From: an uncultured Propionibacteriaceae bacterium
GTDB taxonomy: Bacteria > Actinomycetota > Actinomycetes > Propionibacteriales > Propionibacteriaceae
Direction of reading: 5' to 3'
Length of the DNA: 42,195 bases
Assembly: GCA_938046585.1 (NCBI GenBank)
Contig: CALIWR010000032.1
Coordinates: 1 to 42,195 of the forward strand
Below the pieces are notes generated by a model. The model did no database searches. It saw only the letters and a list, made by a program, of their open reading frames with translations, and was not told where the DNA came from. Below are positions 14,903 through 23,851 of this stretch, in pieces. A program made the position numbers and the translations under genes. Numbering within the stretch: position 1 is the stretch's first letter; every line of letters starts with the position of its first letter.

Positions 14903-16041
14903 GGGCGGACCACGGTCAGGGACGAATCCACCAGCACCACCGACACGGTGACCGGGGGACGCAGCGGTGCCGGCTGGTATCGGTAGCTACCAGTGCCAGC
15001 CTCATATACCACGAGGTCCGGGTCGACTACCCGGCCGGAGCGGATCTCCCACCGTACGGTGGTGTTGCCGTCCTCAGGCAGGACCAGCAGCGCCTGACCT
15101 GCCCAGACGTTGATGGTGATCTGCCCCGGCGCTGAGAACCGGGCATCGGTCATGTCGATGGCCGTGGTCTCCATCGTGACCTCGTACGAACGGCCCAGGC
15201 TGGCCGCTGAGATCGAGATGTGCTCCTCGGTGGTGGTCTTCAGCAGCTGGGGGATAGTGGCGGCCAGGCTCAGGAGCGCCAACACGATGGTCACCGCCAG
15301 TAGCCCACGTGGACGCCGGAACCAGGCCCCGAACACCAGCCCCAGCCCGGCCACCATCAAGGCAGCGGCCAGGTAGGCGGTGGTAGGGACCACCCATCCC
15401 CGCTCGGATAGCGCCATCAGGATCAGTAGCACAATCCCGAGCAGCGCTACCAGGCTCCAGGTCACCCGCTCCCGCAGCGTCGTGGGCCGCGGCTGGGGGA
15501 GCGGGTACAACCCAACCGGGTCCGGTTCAGAGAAGAACAGTTCGGCCTGCGATATCGTGACCGGCTGCCCCCACCCGTTGCGTGGGCTCCACGGGCCAGT
15601 GGCGGTCTGGATCACGACAGGCTGCTGCTGATCCGGGCCAGGAGACGTCCTGGTGGCCGCCGGTCGGCGCGGGATCGCGCCGGCGAACCAGAGCCCGGCT
15701 ACCACGATCGCCGGTACGAAACCGAGGCTGATCTCGGAACCTATGATCACCGCGCCTGCGGTCAGCAGGCTGCCCGACACCACCCACAGGCTCAGTGGCC
15801 AGTTTCTCGTGAAGGGGAGGATCCGGTGCACCACCGGCTGAGCCGAACCCCGCGGCAGCAGCAGCCAGGCGGACAGGTACCATACGATTCCGATCCCGCT
15901 GCAAAACGCCAGGATTACGGCCGCCAGCCGCACCAGGAGCGGGTCGATCCCAGCCCGTTCGGCAAGGCCGCCGCAGATCCCGCCGATCTTGGCGTCAGCG
16001 ACGCTGCGCCGCAGCGGAACCGGGACTCCCACAAAGACCAT
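14899..16041 (-). CDS. PspC-domain protein with extended membrane and C-terminal domain
   Basis: 380 residues. The N-terminal PspC domain (residues ~8-65) shows KIGGICGGLAERAGIDPLLVRLAAVILAFCSGIGIVWYLSAWLLLP. Further membrane segments follow at about 78-120 and 195-265 (TWSLVALLGIVLLILMALS, GLLAVTIVLALLSLAATI). The last ~110 residues look like a beta-rich extracytoplasmic domain with the repeated strand pattern ITINVWAGQALLVLPEDGNTTVRWEI, similar to the cell-wall-active antibiotic-response (LiaF-like) C-terminal fold. LiaF proteins restrain a cognate histidine kinase, and the kinase gene is divergent from this one. The LiaF analogy is inference. Confidence 0.75.
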   Translation of the reverse strand: MVFVGVPVPLRRSVADAKIGGICGGLAERAGIDPLLVRLAAVILAFCSGIGIVWYLSAWLLLPRGSAQPVVHRILPFTRNWPLSLWVVSGSLLTAGAVIIGSEISLGFVPAIVVAGLWFAGAIPRRPAATRTSPGPDQQQPVVIQTATGPWSPRNGWGQPVTISQAELFFSEPDPVGLYPLPQPRPTTLRERVTWSLVALLGIVLLILMALSERGWVVPTTAYLAAALMVAGLGLVFGAWFRRPRGLLAVTIVLALLSLAATIPQLLKTTTEEHISISAASLGRSYEVTMETTAIDMTDARFSAPGQITINVWAGQALLVLPEDGNTTVRWEIRSGRVVDPDLVVYEAGTGSYRYQPAPLRPPVTVSVVLVDSSLTVVRP

Positions 16042-16147
16042 TGTGCCCGGTAGTGATCAATTTCCCATCCGGGTCTCCCCCGCCTGATCCCCGACCTGTG
16101 GGGCGGTGACGGGCAGAGTCAGGCGAGCATGTGAGGCTTAGGGCACC

Positions 16148-17509
16148 ATGACCGATCAGCCAGATCCGCCGCGACCCTCGCTCGCCGAGGTGGCGGCACG
16201 CCTGGAGGCGCAGGCCGAGGCCGGCTCGCCGAACCCGGCCGGCGATCAGCAGCCCCTGCCGCCAGCGGCCAAGTCACCCGAGCCACCAGGCCACGCCGGC
16301 GCGGCTGCTGAAGCCGGTGAGACCCCGCGCGCCACCCGTCGGCGTAGCGGGGCGATCCTGGGCGGGGTCTGCAGCGGCCTGGCTGGCCACCTGCGGCTGC
16401 CGGTTCTGGTGCTGCGGATCGCCTTCGTTGTCCTGGGAGCCTTCGAACTGGTCGGTGGTTTCATCTACGCCGCACTGTGGCTGCTGCTGCCGTTGGCCCG
16501 CGACGAGCGCGCGCCGGGCCTGGACGCCGCCAGCCGGACCGGGATGCGCGCCGAGACCCGGGAGGTCGGCATCGACATCGGCTCGGTGCTGGCGCTGGCC
16601 CTGCTTGGTCTTGGCCTGACGTGGCTTTTCCGGAGTACCGGGATCAGCTGGACCGGGGCCGGGTACTGGCCGTTACTGGTCGGCAGCAGCGGCGTGGCGC
16701 TGATCTGGCGCCAGGCCGACGACGCGACGCTGCGCCCGGGACGGCACCGGAGCCTGATCCGGTTGCTGGAGTTAGCGTTCGGCGGCTGCCTAGTACTGGC
16801 CGCGGTGGTGCTGGGGGTGACCCAGGTGCTGGGGATCGCGCAGTGGCGTTCGGTGGTCTGGGTGAGCATGGTGGCCGTAGTCGGCGTACTCGGGGTGTCT
16901 CTGCCGTGGGCTTTCCGGACCCGTACCGCGCTAACCGAGGCCCGGGAGCAGGAACTGCTGGCCAATGCCCGCGCCGACGTCGCGGCCCACCTGCACGACT
17001 CGGTCTTGCAGTCGCTGGCTCTGATCCAGCGTCAGGCTGACGACCCGAAAGCGGTTGCGACGATCGCCCGGCGGCAGGAGCGGGAACTGCGTTCCTGGTT
17101 GTACGGGGAGGCAGAGACCGAGGCGGGTAACCTGCGGGCTACTCTCACAGCGGCGATTACCGAGGTCGAGGATGAGCACGCGGTCCCGGTCGACGTGGTG
17201 GTGGTCGGGGATGCGGAGATGACGCCGCAACTGGATGCCCTGGTCCGGGCCGCGCGGGAGGCGGTGCTCAACGCCACCAAACACTCCGGGGCCGACCGGA
17301 TCGACGTGTACGCCGAGGTGACACCACACCTGGCGGAGGTCTTCATCCGAGACCGCGGGGTCGGTTTCGAGGTGGACACCATCGGCGAGGACCGGATGGG
17401 GATCCGCCGGTCGATTATGGACCGGATGATCCGCAACGGCGGGACCGCCCGAGTGCGGTCCGTCCCGGGAGACGGCACCGAAGTACGACTGGAGATGGAG
17501 CTGGAGTGA
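16148..17509 (+). CDS. PspC-domain sensor histidine kinase
   Basis: 453 residues. A Pro/Glu-rich start (1-55) precedes a PspC domain (about 60-115, ILGGVCSGLAGHLRLPVLVLRIAFVVLGAF), further membrane helices (~135-255), and a kinase core of the NarL-partner type. The phospho-acceptor is His283 in LHDSVLQSL; the ATPase domain has AREAVLNATKHSGAD (N box) and FIRDRGVGFEVD (G box). It autophosphorylates and passes phosphate to the regulator encoded next (ATGA overlap). Fusion of PspC to a kinase is an actinobacterial arrangement for envelope-stress signalling. The signal is not known. Confidence 0.87.
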   Translation: MTDQPDPPRPSLAEVAARLEAQAEAGSPNPAGDQQPLPPAAKSPEPPGHAGAAAEAGETPRATRRRSGAILGGVCSGLAGHLRLPVLVLRIAFVVLGAFELVGGFIYAALWLLLPLARDERAPGLDAASRTGMRAETREVGIDIGSVLALALLGLGLTWLFRSTGISWTGAGYWPLLVGSSGVALIWRQADDATLRPGRHRSLIRLLELAFGGCLVLAAVVLGVTQVLGIAQWRSVVWVSMVAVVGVLGVSLPWAFRTRTALTEAREQELLANARADVAAHLHDSVLQSLALIQRQADDPKAVATIARRQERELRSWLYGEAETEAGNLRATLTAAITEVEDEHAVPVDVVVVGDAEMTPQLDALVRAAREAVLNATKHSGADRIDVYAEVTPHLAEVFIRDRGVGFEVDTIGEDRMGIRRSIMDRMIRNGGTARVRSVPGDGTEVRLEMELE

Positions 17510-18174
17510 TGAACGAGACCACATCGCAGAGGACCGGACGTAGCCGGGTCGTGATCGTCGATGACCACGCCATGTTCCGAGCCGGCGTCAAACACGAGAT
17601 CGGACCATTCGTGAGCGTCGTAGGGGAAGGGTCCGACGTGGCGACCGCGGTCGCGGCGATCACCGCCAGCAAACCTGACGTGGTGCTGCTGGACGTACAC
17701 CTGCCCGGCGGCGGCGGCGCCGAAGTGATCAAGCAGGTCCACCTCGGCGATCCGGAGATCCGATTCCTGGCGTTGTCGGTGTCGGACGCGGCCGAGGATG
17801 TGATCGGGGTGATCCGCGCCGGCGCCCGCGGCTATGTCACCAAATCGATCAACGGGACCGAACTGGTAGATGCGATCCGGCGGGTCTCTGACGGTGACGC
17901 GGTGTTCTCGCCGCGGCTGGCAGGTTTCGTGCTGGATGCCTTCTCCGGGGCCATTGACATCGCTTCGGTGGACGAGGAACTGGACCGGCTCAGCCAACGG
18001 GAACGGGAAGTGCTGCGGCTGATCGCCCGAGGGTACGCGTACAAGGAGATCGCCCGAGAACTGTTCATCTCGATCAAGACCGTCGAGACCCACGTCTCCA
18101 GCGTGCTACGCAAGTTGCAACTGTCGAACCGTCACCAGCTCACCCGCTGGGCGACTGACCGGCGGCTGGTGTGA
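17509..18174 (+). CDS. NarL/LuxR-type response regulator
   Basis: 221 residues from ATG 17509 (overlapping the kinase stop). The receiver domain shows the acidic pocket VIVDDH (18-19), the phospho-acceptor Asp62 in VVLLDVHLPGG and the conserved Lys in GYVTKSIN. The output domain is a LuxR helix-turn-helix: LSQREREVLRLIARGYAYKEIARELFISIKTVETHVSSVLRKL. It is the partner of the PspC-kinase. Targets are unknown, but the adjacent PspC operon on the other strand is an obvious candidate. Confidence 0.9.
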   Translation: MNETTSQRTGRSRVVIVDDHAMFRAGVKHEIGPFVSVVGEGSDVATAVAAITASKPDVVLLDVHLPGGGGAEVIKQVHLGDPEIRFLALSVSDAAEDVIGVIRAGARGYVTKSINGTELVDAIRRVSDGDAVFSPRLAGFVLDAFSGAIDIASVDEELDRLSQREREVLRLIARGYAYKEIARELFISIKTVETHVSSVLRKLQLSNRHQLTRWATDRRLV

Positions 18175-18181
18175 CATCCGT

Positions 18182-18214
18182 CGCTGGCGCCGCCGGGATC
18201 GGGCGGCGCCAGCG
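18182..18214. terminator. Bidirectional hairpin between the regulator and the GlsB-like gene
   Basis: CGCTGGCGCCGCC (18182-18194) and its perfect complement (18202-18214) form a 13-pair stem with a seven-base loop. It sits between two convergent genes and can serve both. Confidence 0.8.
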
Positions 18215-18227
18215 GGTCGGTGAGTAA

Positions 18228-18485
18228 CTAGTTCTTCCTGGTCAGGAAGCCCCAGACCGCCAGTACCAGCACGCTGCCACCGATGGAGAGCAGCCAGGTA
18301 CGCATGGAGAAGAAACCTTCCAGCGAGATGTTGAACAGCGACGAGCCGATGTACCCGCCGACTAGTGCCCCGACCACGCCCAACAGGAGCGTGGAGAGCC
18401 AGCCTCCGCCCTGGCGGCCAGGCAGGATCGCCTTCGCGAGGGCACCGGCGACCAGACCCAAAACAATCCAACTGATGAACCCCAT
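18228..18485 (-). CDS. GlsB/YeaQ/YmgE-family small stress membrane protein
   Basis: 85 residues from ATG 18485, preceded by GAAAGG. The sequence GFISWIVLGLVAGALAKAILPGRQGGGWLSTLLLGVVGALVGGYIGSSL is the whole family signature (transglycosylase-associated protein): two Gly-rich helices joined by PGRQGGGW, then a third helix before the basic end FLTRKN. Such proteins are induced in general and acid stress. The family name 'transglycosylase-associated' does not imply enzymatic function. Confidence 0.88.
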   Translation of the reverse strand: MGFISWIVLGLVAGALAKAILPGRQGGGWLSTLLLGVVGALVGGYIGSSLFNISLEGFFSMRTWLLSIGGSVLVLAVWGFLTRKN

Positions 18486-18598
18486 GCCTTTCACTGTAGA
18501 TCGCAGCTGGGCAAGGTCCAATCGGCCTCATCCCTGAGTGATCGATCAGGGTCCGGGCCTGGGGTACCAGGGATTCAGGCCCGCCGGGCGACGAGCTT

Positions 18599-18604
18599 TA
18601 GAGT
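18599..18604 (+). promoter_or_regulatory. -10 box before pcrA
   Basis: TAGAGT ends ten bases before ATG 18615. Start of transcription would fall within a few bases of that ATG, which has no Shine-Dalgarno. This supports ATG 18615 over the GTG at 18603, which overlaps the box. Confidence 0.42.
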
Positions 18605-18614
18605 GGCCCTTGCC

Positions 18615-21017
18615 ATGACCGAATCCCCATTCCCGGACCTGTTCAGTCTCGACGATCCCCAATCCCCGGGGCCGACCCAGACGGAAGAACTGCCCTGGCC
18701 GCAGCGGCCCCGGCAGCGCCCGGCGGTGACCGCCGACCAGATCCTGGCCGGGCTGAACCAGCCGCAGCGGGAGGCGGTGGTCCACGCCGGGCCACCGGTG
18801 CTGGTAGTCGCCGGCGCGGGCTCGGGCAAGACCCGGGTACTGACCCGACGCATCGCGTACCTGGTGGCGCAGCGGCAGGCTCATCCGGGGTCGATCCTGG
18901 CGATCACCTTCACCAACAAGGCAGCCGCGCAGATGCGGCAACGGGTGGAGGAACTAGTCGGCAAGCAGGCCCGGCTGATGTGGGTGTCGACCTTCCACTC
19001 CGCCTGCGTCCGGATCCTGCGCCAGGAGATCGGCCACTTCGGGATCCGGCGCGGCTTCTCGATCTACGACGCCACCGACGCCAAGCGACTGATGTCGCTG
19101 GTGGCCCGAGACCTTGAGGTCGACCCTCGGAAGTTCCCGGTCCGGGCCTTGCTGCACGCGGTCTCGGCCTGCAAGAACGAACTGGTCGATTATGAGACCG
19201 CGGCCCACCAGGCGCAGGGGCCGGTAGCTGAGGTCCATGCCCGGGTCTACGCTGAATACCAGCGACGGCTGCTGGCGGCTGAGGCGTTGGACTTCGACGA
19301 CCTGATCATGACGACAGTGCACCTGCTGCAGGCTTTTCCGGCGGTCCGGGAGGCGTACCGGCGCCGGTTCCGGCACGTCCTGGTGGACGAATATCAGGAC
19401 ACCAACCACGCCCAGTACGTCCTGATCCGTGAACTCTGCGGTGAGCCGGCACCATCACCCGAGCCGTCGGTGACGACGCCCGAACTCATGGTGGTGGGCG
19501 ACTCCGACCAGTCGATCTACGCCTTCCGAGGGGCCACGATCCGTAACATTCTGGACTTTGAACAAGACTTCCCCGGCGCCCGGACGATCCTGCTAGAGCA
19601 GAATTACCGCTCCACCCAGAATGTGTTGTCAGCCGCGAATGCGGTGATCTCACACAACCCGGACCGGCCCGCGAAACGGCTCTGGTCCGACGCCGGGGAC
19701 GGGGCGCTGATCACCGGCTACGTGGCCGACACTGACCACGAAGAGGCCCAGTTCGTGGCGACTGAGATCGACCGACTCGCCGACCAGCACCTCAGCGGCT
19801 ACGGCGATACCGCCGTCTTTTACCGCACCAACGCCCAATCACGTTCATTCGAGGAGGTGTTCATCCGGGTTGGCCTGCCGTACCGGGTGGTCGGGGGACT
19901 ACGGTTCTACGAGCGCAAGGAGATCCGCGATGCGATCGGGTATCTGCGGGCCATCGCGAACCCGGCCGACGATGTCTCAGTGCGCCGGATCCTGAACGAG
20001 CCGAAACGTGGCATCGGCGACACGTCCCAGGCCACTGTGGAACAGTTCGCCGCCGCCAACCAGATCTCATTCGGACAGGCCTTAGAACGGGCCGGGGAGA
20101 TCCCCGGGCTGACCTCGCGGGCGGTACGGCAGCTGGGCGACTTCGTAGATCTGCTGCAGCGTCACCGGCATCTCGTGGCCGACGGGACCGCCGCCGACGA
20201 GGTATTGGCCAGCATTCTGCGCGAATCCGGCTATCTCGATGCCCTGGCCGCCTCGACCGACCCCCAGGATGAGACCCGGCTCGAGAACCTGCAAGAACTG
20301 GTTAACGTCGCCGCCGAATTCGTCGCCTCGGTGAACGCGGTTGATGTCGCACCAGGAGAGGACGCCCTGCTGGGGGCGCCCGAGCCGGACGATTCGCTGC
20401 CGGCGTTCCTGGAACGGATCGCACTGGTGGCCGATGCCGATCAGATCCCGGACGCCGACAGCGACGGGATGGTCACCCTGATGACGTTGCATACGGCGAA
20501 GGGGCTGGAATTCGCCACGGTCTTCCTGACCGGGATGGAGGACGGGATCTTCCCCCATGAGCGGGCCCGCGCCGACCCGGAGGAACTGCAAGAGGAGCGG
20601 CGGCTGGCGTACGTGGGCATTACCCGGGCCCGGCAGCGGCTGTACCTGACCCGTTCCCAAGTCCGGGTCGCCTTCGGCAGCCCGCAGCAGAACCCGGCGT
20701 CACGGTTCCTGGAAGAGATCCCGGCTCACCTGATGGACTGGCGGCGGCTGGGCCAGGTCGGCTGGGGCGCCCAGCCGTACGGCCGGCCGCGGGAACGGAT
20801 CAGGCCCGGGTCGGTCGGCCTCGCCGCACCTCGCCCGTCCCGGCCGGTACCGAGCCTGGAGGTGGGCGACAGGGTCCTCCATACGGCCTTCGGGCTCGGG
20901 ACAGTATTGGCCGTGCTCGGCTCCGGGGCCGACGCCAAAGCCGATGTCGACTTCGGCTCGGCCGGGGTGAAACGCCTGGCGTTGAAGGTCGCGCCGCTCG
21001 AGAAGCTCGCGCCCTAA
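18615..21017 (+). CDS. pcrA: ATP-dependent DNA helicase PcrA/UvrD
   Basis: 800 residues. SF1 helicase motifs are in order: motif I GAGSGKTRVLTRRI (67-80), Ia ITFTNKAAAQMRQRV, II DEYQDTNHAQY, III VVGDSDQSIYAFRGA, IV LLEQNYRST, V MTLHTAKGLEFATVFLTGMEDGIFPHER and VI LAYVGITRARQRLYL. The C-terminal ~55 residues (EVGDRVLHTAFGLGTVLAV) form the Tudor-like module that binds RNA polymerase in PcrA. It unwinds 3' to 5' in nucleotide excision repair and clears stalled polymerases and RecA filaments. Start ATG 18615 is chosen because of the -10 box just upstream. Confidence 0.95.
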   Translation: MTESPFPDLFSLDDPQSPGPTQTEELPWPQRPRQRPAVTADQILAGLNQPQREAVVHAGPPVLVVAGAGSGKTRVLTRRIAYLVAQRQAHPGSILAITFTNKAAAQMRQRVEELVGKQARLMWVSTFHSACVRILRQEIGHFGIRRGFSIYDATDAKRLMSLVARDLEVDPRKFPVRALLHAVSACKNELVDYETAAHQAQGPVAEVHARVYAEYQRRLLAAEALDFDDLIMTTVHLLQAFPAVREAYRRRFRHVLVDEYQDTNHAQYVLIRELCGEPAPSPEPSVTTPELMVVGDSDQSIYAFRGATIRNILDFEQDFPGARTILLEQNYRSTQNVLSAANAVISHNPDRPAKRLWSDAGDGALITGYVADTDHEEAQFVATEIDRLADQHLSGYGDTAVFYRTNAQSRSFEEVFIRVGLPYRVVGGLRFYERKEIRDAIGYLRAIANPADDVSVRRILNEPKRGIGDTSQATVEQFAAANQISFGQALERAGEIPGLTSRAVRQLGDFVDLLQRHRHLVADGTAADEVLASILRESGYLDALAASTDPQDETRLENLQELVNVAAEFVASVNAVDVAPGEDALLGAPEPDDSLPAFLERIALVADADQIPDADSDGMVTLMTLHTAKGLEFATVFLTGMEDGIFPHERARADPEELQEERRLAYVGITRARQRLYLTRSQVRVAFGSPQQNPASRFLEEIPAHLMDWRRLGQVGWGAQPYGRPRERIRPGSVGLAAPRPSRPVPSLEVGDRVLHTAFGLGTVLAVLGSGADAKADVDFGSAGVKRLALKVAPLEKLAP

Positions 21018-21028
21018 CAGGTTGGATC

Positions 21029-21048
21029 GCCCTCGCTTGCGCGAGGGC
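21029..21048 (+). terminator. Hairpin terminator after pcrA
   Basis: GCCCTCGC and GCGAGGGC form a perfect eight-pair stem around TTGC, twelve bases after the pcrA stop. No U-run follows. Confidence 0.75.
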
Positions 21049-21114
21049 TGGCGGCGTCGCTGATGCCCCGGTCTTCCTCCTCACGGCGAGAAGGCTCTGG
21101 TGAGCGTGGCCGGG

Positions 21115-21246
21115 TTGGTCATTTCTCGGTGTTCGTCGTCCAGACGGGCTGCTCCGCGGCTGGTGAGGGTCGAGACTGCTGTGAGGGTTTCAGCGTCGTG
21201 GTTGGGTTGGGTATTTTCTCGGTGCCCATGACGGGGTGCTGCGCGG
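21115..21246. repeat. Imperfect direct repeat in the pcrA-flavodoxin gap
   Basis: Two similar stretches, 21115-21159 and 21207-21246, share TTGG, a TTTCTCGGTG core and ACGGG.TGCT.CGCGG with small gaps. They lie 92 bases apart in a 230-base gap that otherwise holds only the terminator. There is no ORF with a ribosome-binding site. The meaning is not clear; decayed repeat DNA is likely. Confidence 0.5.
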
Positions 21247-21250
21247 ACCG

Positions 21251-21745
21251 TCAGCGGGCCAGCTGTGTACCCCAGTCTCGGGCGGCCTGGGCCTGCCCGT
21301 CGGCCAAGGGGCCGCGAGAACCGGTCACAACGAAACTGTGGACGCTGATGTTAGGGCGCCGTAGGGCTCGGACGATGCGCTTGGCGGCGGAGCCGCTCAG
21401 CCAGGAGCGGCGGATCACCGTGTCGAAGGCGGCTAGCCGTACGTCAGCGGCGATCTGGGCGGCAGCGAGCCATTCACGCAGGCCCATGGTGTCACCGTTG
21501 CCAGCCTGGGCCCGGGATGTGGCAGTGGGCAGACCTCGATTGTGCGTGGGAGCCCCGAGCGCCAAGAGCCAGGCGTCCGCGATCCGGTCCGCGGTGGCCT
21601 GCTCCGGGCTCAGGACCTGGGCGGCGACGCCGCCCTCATGGAGTCCCTGCGCGATCTGCTCGGCCACCGCCCGGGTGGAACCGAAGCAGGACTCGACGAT
21701 GACGAAAGCATGGTTGCCTCCCGAGGAGGACAGTGATGATGTCAT
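21251..21745 (-). CDS. Flavodoxin-family protein
   Basis: 164 residues from ATG 21745 (a GTG nine codons upstream at 21772 is possible and has a faint TGAGGA before it). The FMN-phosphate loop is seen early: VIVESCFGSTRAVAEQIAQGL, where SCFGSTRAVAE replaces the usual T/SxTGxT. The stretch WLLALGAPTHNRGLP fits the second FMN loop. The length and the lack of a long C-terminal insertion suit a short-chain flavodoxin or flavodoxin-domain protein rather than a nitroreductase. It lies 42 bases after the MerR gene (15 bases if the GTG is used) and is probably controlled by it. Confidence 0.7.
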   Translation of the reverse strand: MTSSLSSSGGNHAFVIVESCFGSTRAVAEQIAQGLHEGGVAAQVLSPEQATADRIADAWLLALGAPTHNRGLPTATSRAQAGNGDTMGLREWLAAAQIAADVRLAAFDTVIRRSWLSGSAAKRIVRALRRPNISVHSFVVTGSRGPLADGQAQAARDWGTQLAR

Positions 21746-21787
21746 GCGCCCCAGGATCGGGTGAGACGCCACGTCACACGCAAGTCC

Positions 21788-22594
21788 TCAGTCGCCGGCC
21801 CAGCTTTCGATGACCTCCATGAGGCAGCGCTCCAGGGCGTGGGCGTAGCGGAGGTCGGCGGGCTCGAGCGAGGCGAAGAATTGGAAGATGGCCCGCACGG
21901 CGTCCCGGTCGACGGCGCGGGCCAGGGCCCGCAGACGGTCCGGTTCCAGGCGATCGGTGATCCGGCGGACATGGTCGCGTGCCTGCAGCTCGATCTGCTG
22001 GTCGCTCAGACCGGTCGCAGCCCGCCCGAACACCTCCAGGAGGTTCGCGTCGGCATCTGGGTCCGGGTCGGGGAAAAGGACCTCGGCCTCGGGGGGCATC
22101 TGCCGCCGGTAGCAGGCCAGGTCGACGGCGTCCCGGTCGGCCCGTACCTCCGCGCGGGTCCGTTCGTCAGGCGCAGCCGCCTCCATCCGATCAAAGAAGG
22201 CGGACATCCGCGGCGTCATGGGGCTCACGCTCAGCCCGGCCTGAGAACGCTGCAACAGGCCTACGAGCAGGTCACGCTGGGCGGTGACCTCGTCTAGGTG
22301 CGCCTGTACGGAGACGAGCGCGGCAGCGAGATCCCGGCTGACCGGATCCTCGTGGTCGGCCCCGGCCTGCGGCACAGCCTCGTCTGGTGGCGCGTCGAGG
22401 ATCCGCGCGATCGTACCCAACGGCACCCCGGCCTGGGCTAACCAGCGGATCCGGGACAGCCGGGCCAGATGCGTGACATCGTAGTCGCGCCAGCCGCCGC
22501 GTTCGGCAGGCACCGGCAGCAGGCCGAGCGAATGGTAGTAGCGCACGGTGCGCACCGTCGTCTGGGCCAGGCGGGCGACCTGCGCGATTCGCAT
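21788..22594 (-). CDS. MerR-family transcriptional regulator
   Basis: 268 residues from ATG 22594. The winged helix is at the start: MRIAQVARLAQTTVRTVRYYHSLGLLPVPAERGGWRDYDVTHLARLSRIRWLAQAGVPLGTIA, with the RYYHSLGLL turn typical of the family. A coiled-coil stretch (residues ~95-125) joins it to a C-terminal domain of about 130 residues with no Cys cluster, so it is not a metal sensor of the classical kind; a helical ligand-binding domain like those of multidrug regulators is possible. It precedes the flavodoxin gene on the same strand and could control it and itself. Confidence 0.8.
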   Translation of the reverse strand: MRIAQVARLAQTTVRTVRYYHSLGLLPVPAERGGWRDYDVTHLARLSRIRWLAQAGVPLGTIARILDAPPDEAVPQAGADHEDPVSRDLAAALVSVQAHLDEVTAQRDLLVGLLQRSQAGLSVSPMTPRMSAFFDRMEAAAPDERTRAEVRADRDAVDLACYRRQMPPEAEVLFPDPDPDADANLLEVFGRAATGLSDQQIELQARDHVRRITDRLEPDRLRALARAVDRDAVRAIFQFFASLEPADLRYAHALERCLMEVIESWAGD

Positions 22595-22617
22595 CAAGAC
22601 GGCCTAGCCGCTGGGCT

Positions 22618-23700
22618 TCAGAGACGAACGCCGTGCCGCAGGAGGTAGGCGGCCGGGTCTTGCGCGGAGTACACGTTGCCGGGCTGAGTGCCCGGGGGGT
22701 AGTACTCAAAGTGCAGGTGGGCGCCGAAGGCCCGCCCAGTCTGGCCGACATAGCCGATCAACTGGCCGGCCTTGACCACGGCCCCCGGCTGGACCACCTT
22801 GGCCGTCATATGGGCGTAGAGGGTCTGGCCGCCGTCGGCGTGCTTGATCACGACATGGTTACCGGCCCACGAGGTGGCGGGGGAAGGCATTACCACGCCG
22901 GATGAGACCGCACGGATCGGCGTACCCTGGCTGGCTCGCAGGTCGACACCGGTGTGGTAGCGAGCCCAGACGCCGGTCTCCCCGAAGCTGCTTCCTCGGA
23001 CGTAGGTCCCCGGCGCCAATGGCGTCACCCAGCCACCGTCCTGGCCGGCGGGAAGCGGCCCGGGATCCACGGGGGCAGGCAGCCGGGGGGCGAGCAGGCT
23101 GCCCTTATTCCGGGCGGCGTCTTCGGCGGCTCGTCGCTCAGCCTCCGCCCGGGCCGCCTCCGCCTGCCGGCGCTGTTGCTCGTTGGCGGCGGCCTGGGCG
23201 GCATCGGTGAGGCCCTTCTGGCGGTTCGTCTGCTGCCCGTTGCGGACCGCGGTGTCGACGTCGCGGCTCACTTTGTCCAGCGAGGCGTTGCGGGCTGAAT
23301 CCTGTTTGTCGGCGTTGGCGCGCAGCAGCTCGGCCTTGATCGGCTGCTGGCTCAGGTCCGCGTTCTGGTCGCCCTTGCTGGTCTCGATCCCGAGGCTGCC
23401 GATCGGGTCGGTGTTGTTCCCGGGGGCGGGCTTGGCGTGGGAGGTGTCGGTGGCCCCGACGGCATGGGTCCGGTCCTGGGTGGTGGCAGTCGAGTACGGG
23501 GCGGACAATACGCTTACACCGCTGACAACACCAATCCCGAGGGCAGAGACCAAGACCGCACTGACAATTTGCTTTCCCAATGCCCGTAGGGAAATTCGGT
23601 CGTCATCTTCGGCATCAAGCAGGTCGACCTCGGCGAGTACCGCATCGTCGGCAACTGCCCGTCGCGCAGAACCATCACGGTCGCGTGCGACTGACACCAT
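22618..23700 (-). CDS. M23-family (LytM) cell wall endopeptidase, membrane anchored
   Basis: 360 residues. An acidic cytoplasmic start (1-40) and one membrane helix (about 46-68, IVSAVLVSALGIGVVSGV) lead to a 160-residue coiled-coil and Ala/Arg-rich linker, then the peptidase domain: YHTGVDLRASQGTPIRAVSSGVV (first zinc His and Asp) and GRAFGAHLHFEYYP (HLH pair). All zinc ligands are present, so activity is expected. It would cut peptide cross-links in peptidoglycan on the outer face. Its place right after pcrA is that of Rv0950c in M. tuberculosis. Transcribed from its own promoter. Confidence 0.9.
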   Translation of the reverse strand: MVSVARDRDGSARRAVADDAVLAEVDLLDAEDDDRISLRALGKQIVSAVLVSALGIGVVSGVSVLSAPYSTATTQDRTHAVGATDTSHAKPAPGNNTDPIGSLGIETSKGDQNADLSQQPIKAELLRANADKQDSARNASLDKVSRDVDTAVRNGQQTNRQKGLTDAAQAAANEQQRRQAEAARAEAERRAAEDAARNKGSLLAPRLPAPVDPGPLPAGQDGGWVTPLAPGTYVRGSSFGETGVWARYHTGVDLRASQGTPIRAVSSGVVMPSPATSWAGNHVVIKHADGGQTLYAHMTAKVVQPGAVVKAGQLIGYVGQTGRAFGAHLHFEYYPPGTQPGNVYSAQDPAAYLLRHGVRL

Positions 23701-23775
23701 GTACCCCCCGAACCTGGACGACTCTGGCGGCCAGGCTACGAGACTCCCGCTGCAGACCCCGCCCGGCGTGAGAAG

Positions 23776-23804
23776 ACATTAACACCGTTCTCAGGTTTGG
23801 GCAA
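23776..23804 (-). promoter_or_regulatory. Promoter of the M23 peptidase gene
   Basis: On the minus strand -35 TTGCCC (23804-23799) and -10 TAATGT (23781-23776) are 17 bases apart. A 5' leader of about 70 bases would follow. I looked for a c-di-AMP riboswitch, known upstream of such peptidases in actinobacteria, and saw no convincing one. Confidence 0.5.
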
Positions 23805-23851
23805 AATCTCTCAGGAAGACCGTTTGCGGTGAATCGGCGCGACAGATCGGT

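Noticed and set aside
23701..23851. c-di-AMP riboswitch before the M23 peptidase
   Set aside because: Such switches occur before similar genes in actinobacteria, but the leader here is only about 70 bases and shows no matching core.
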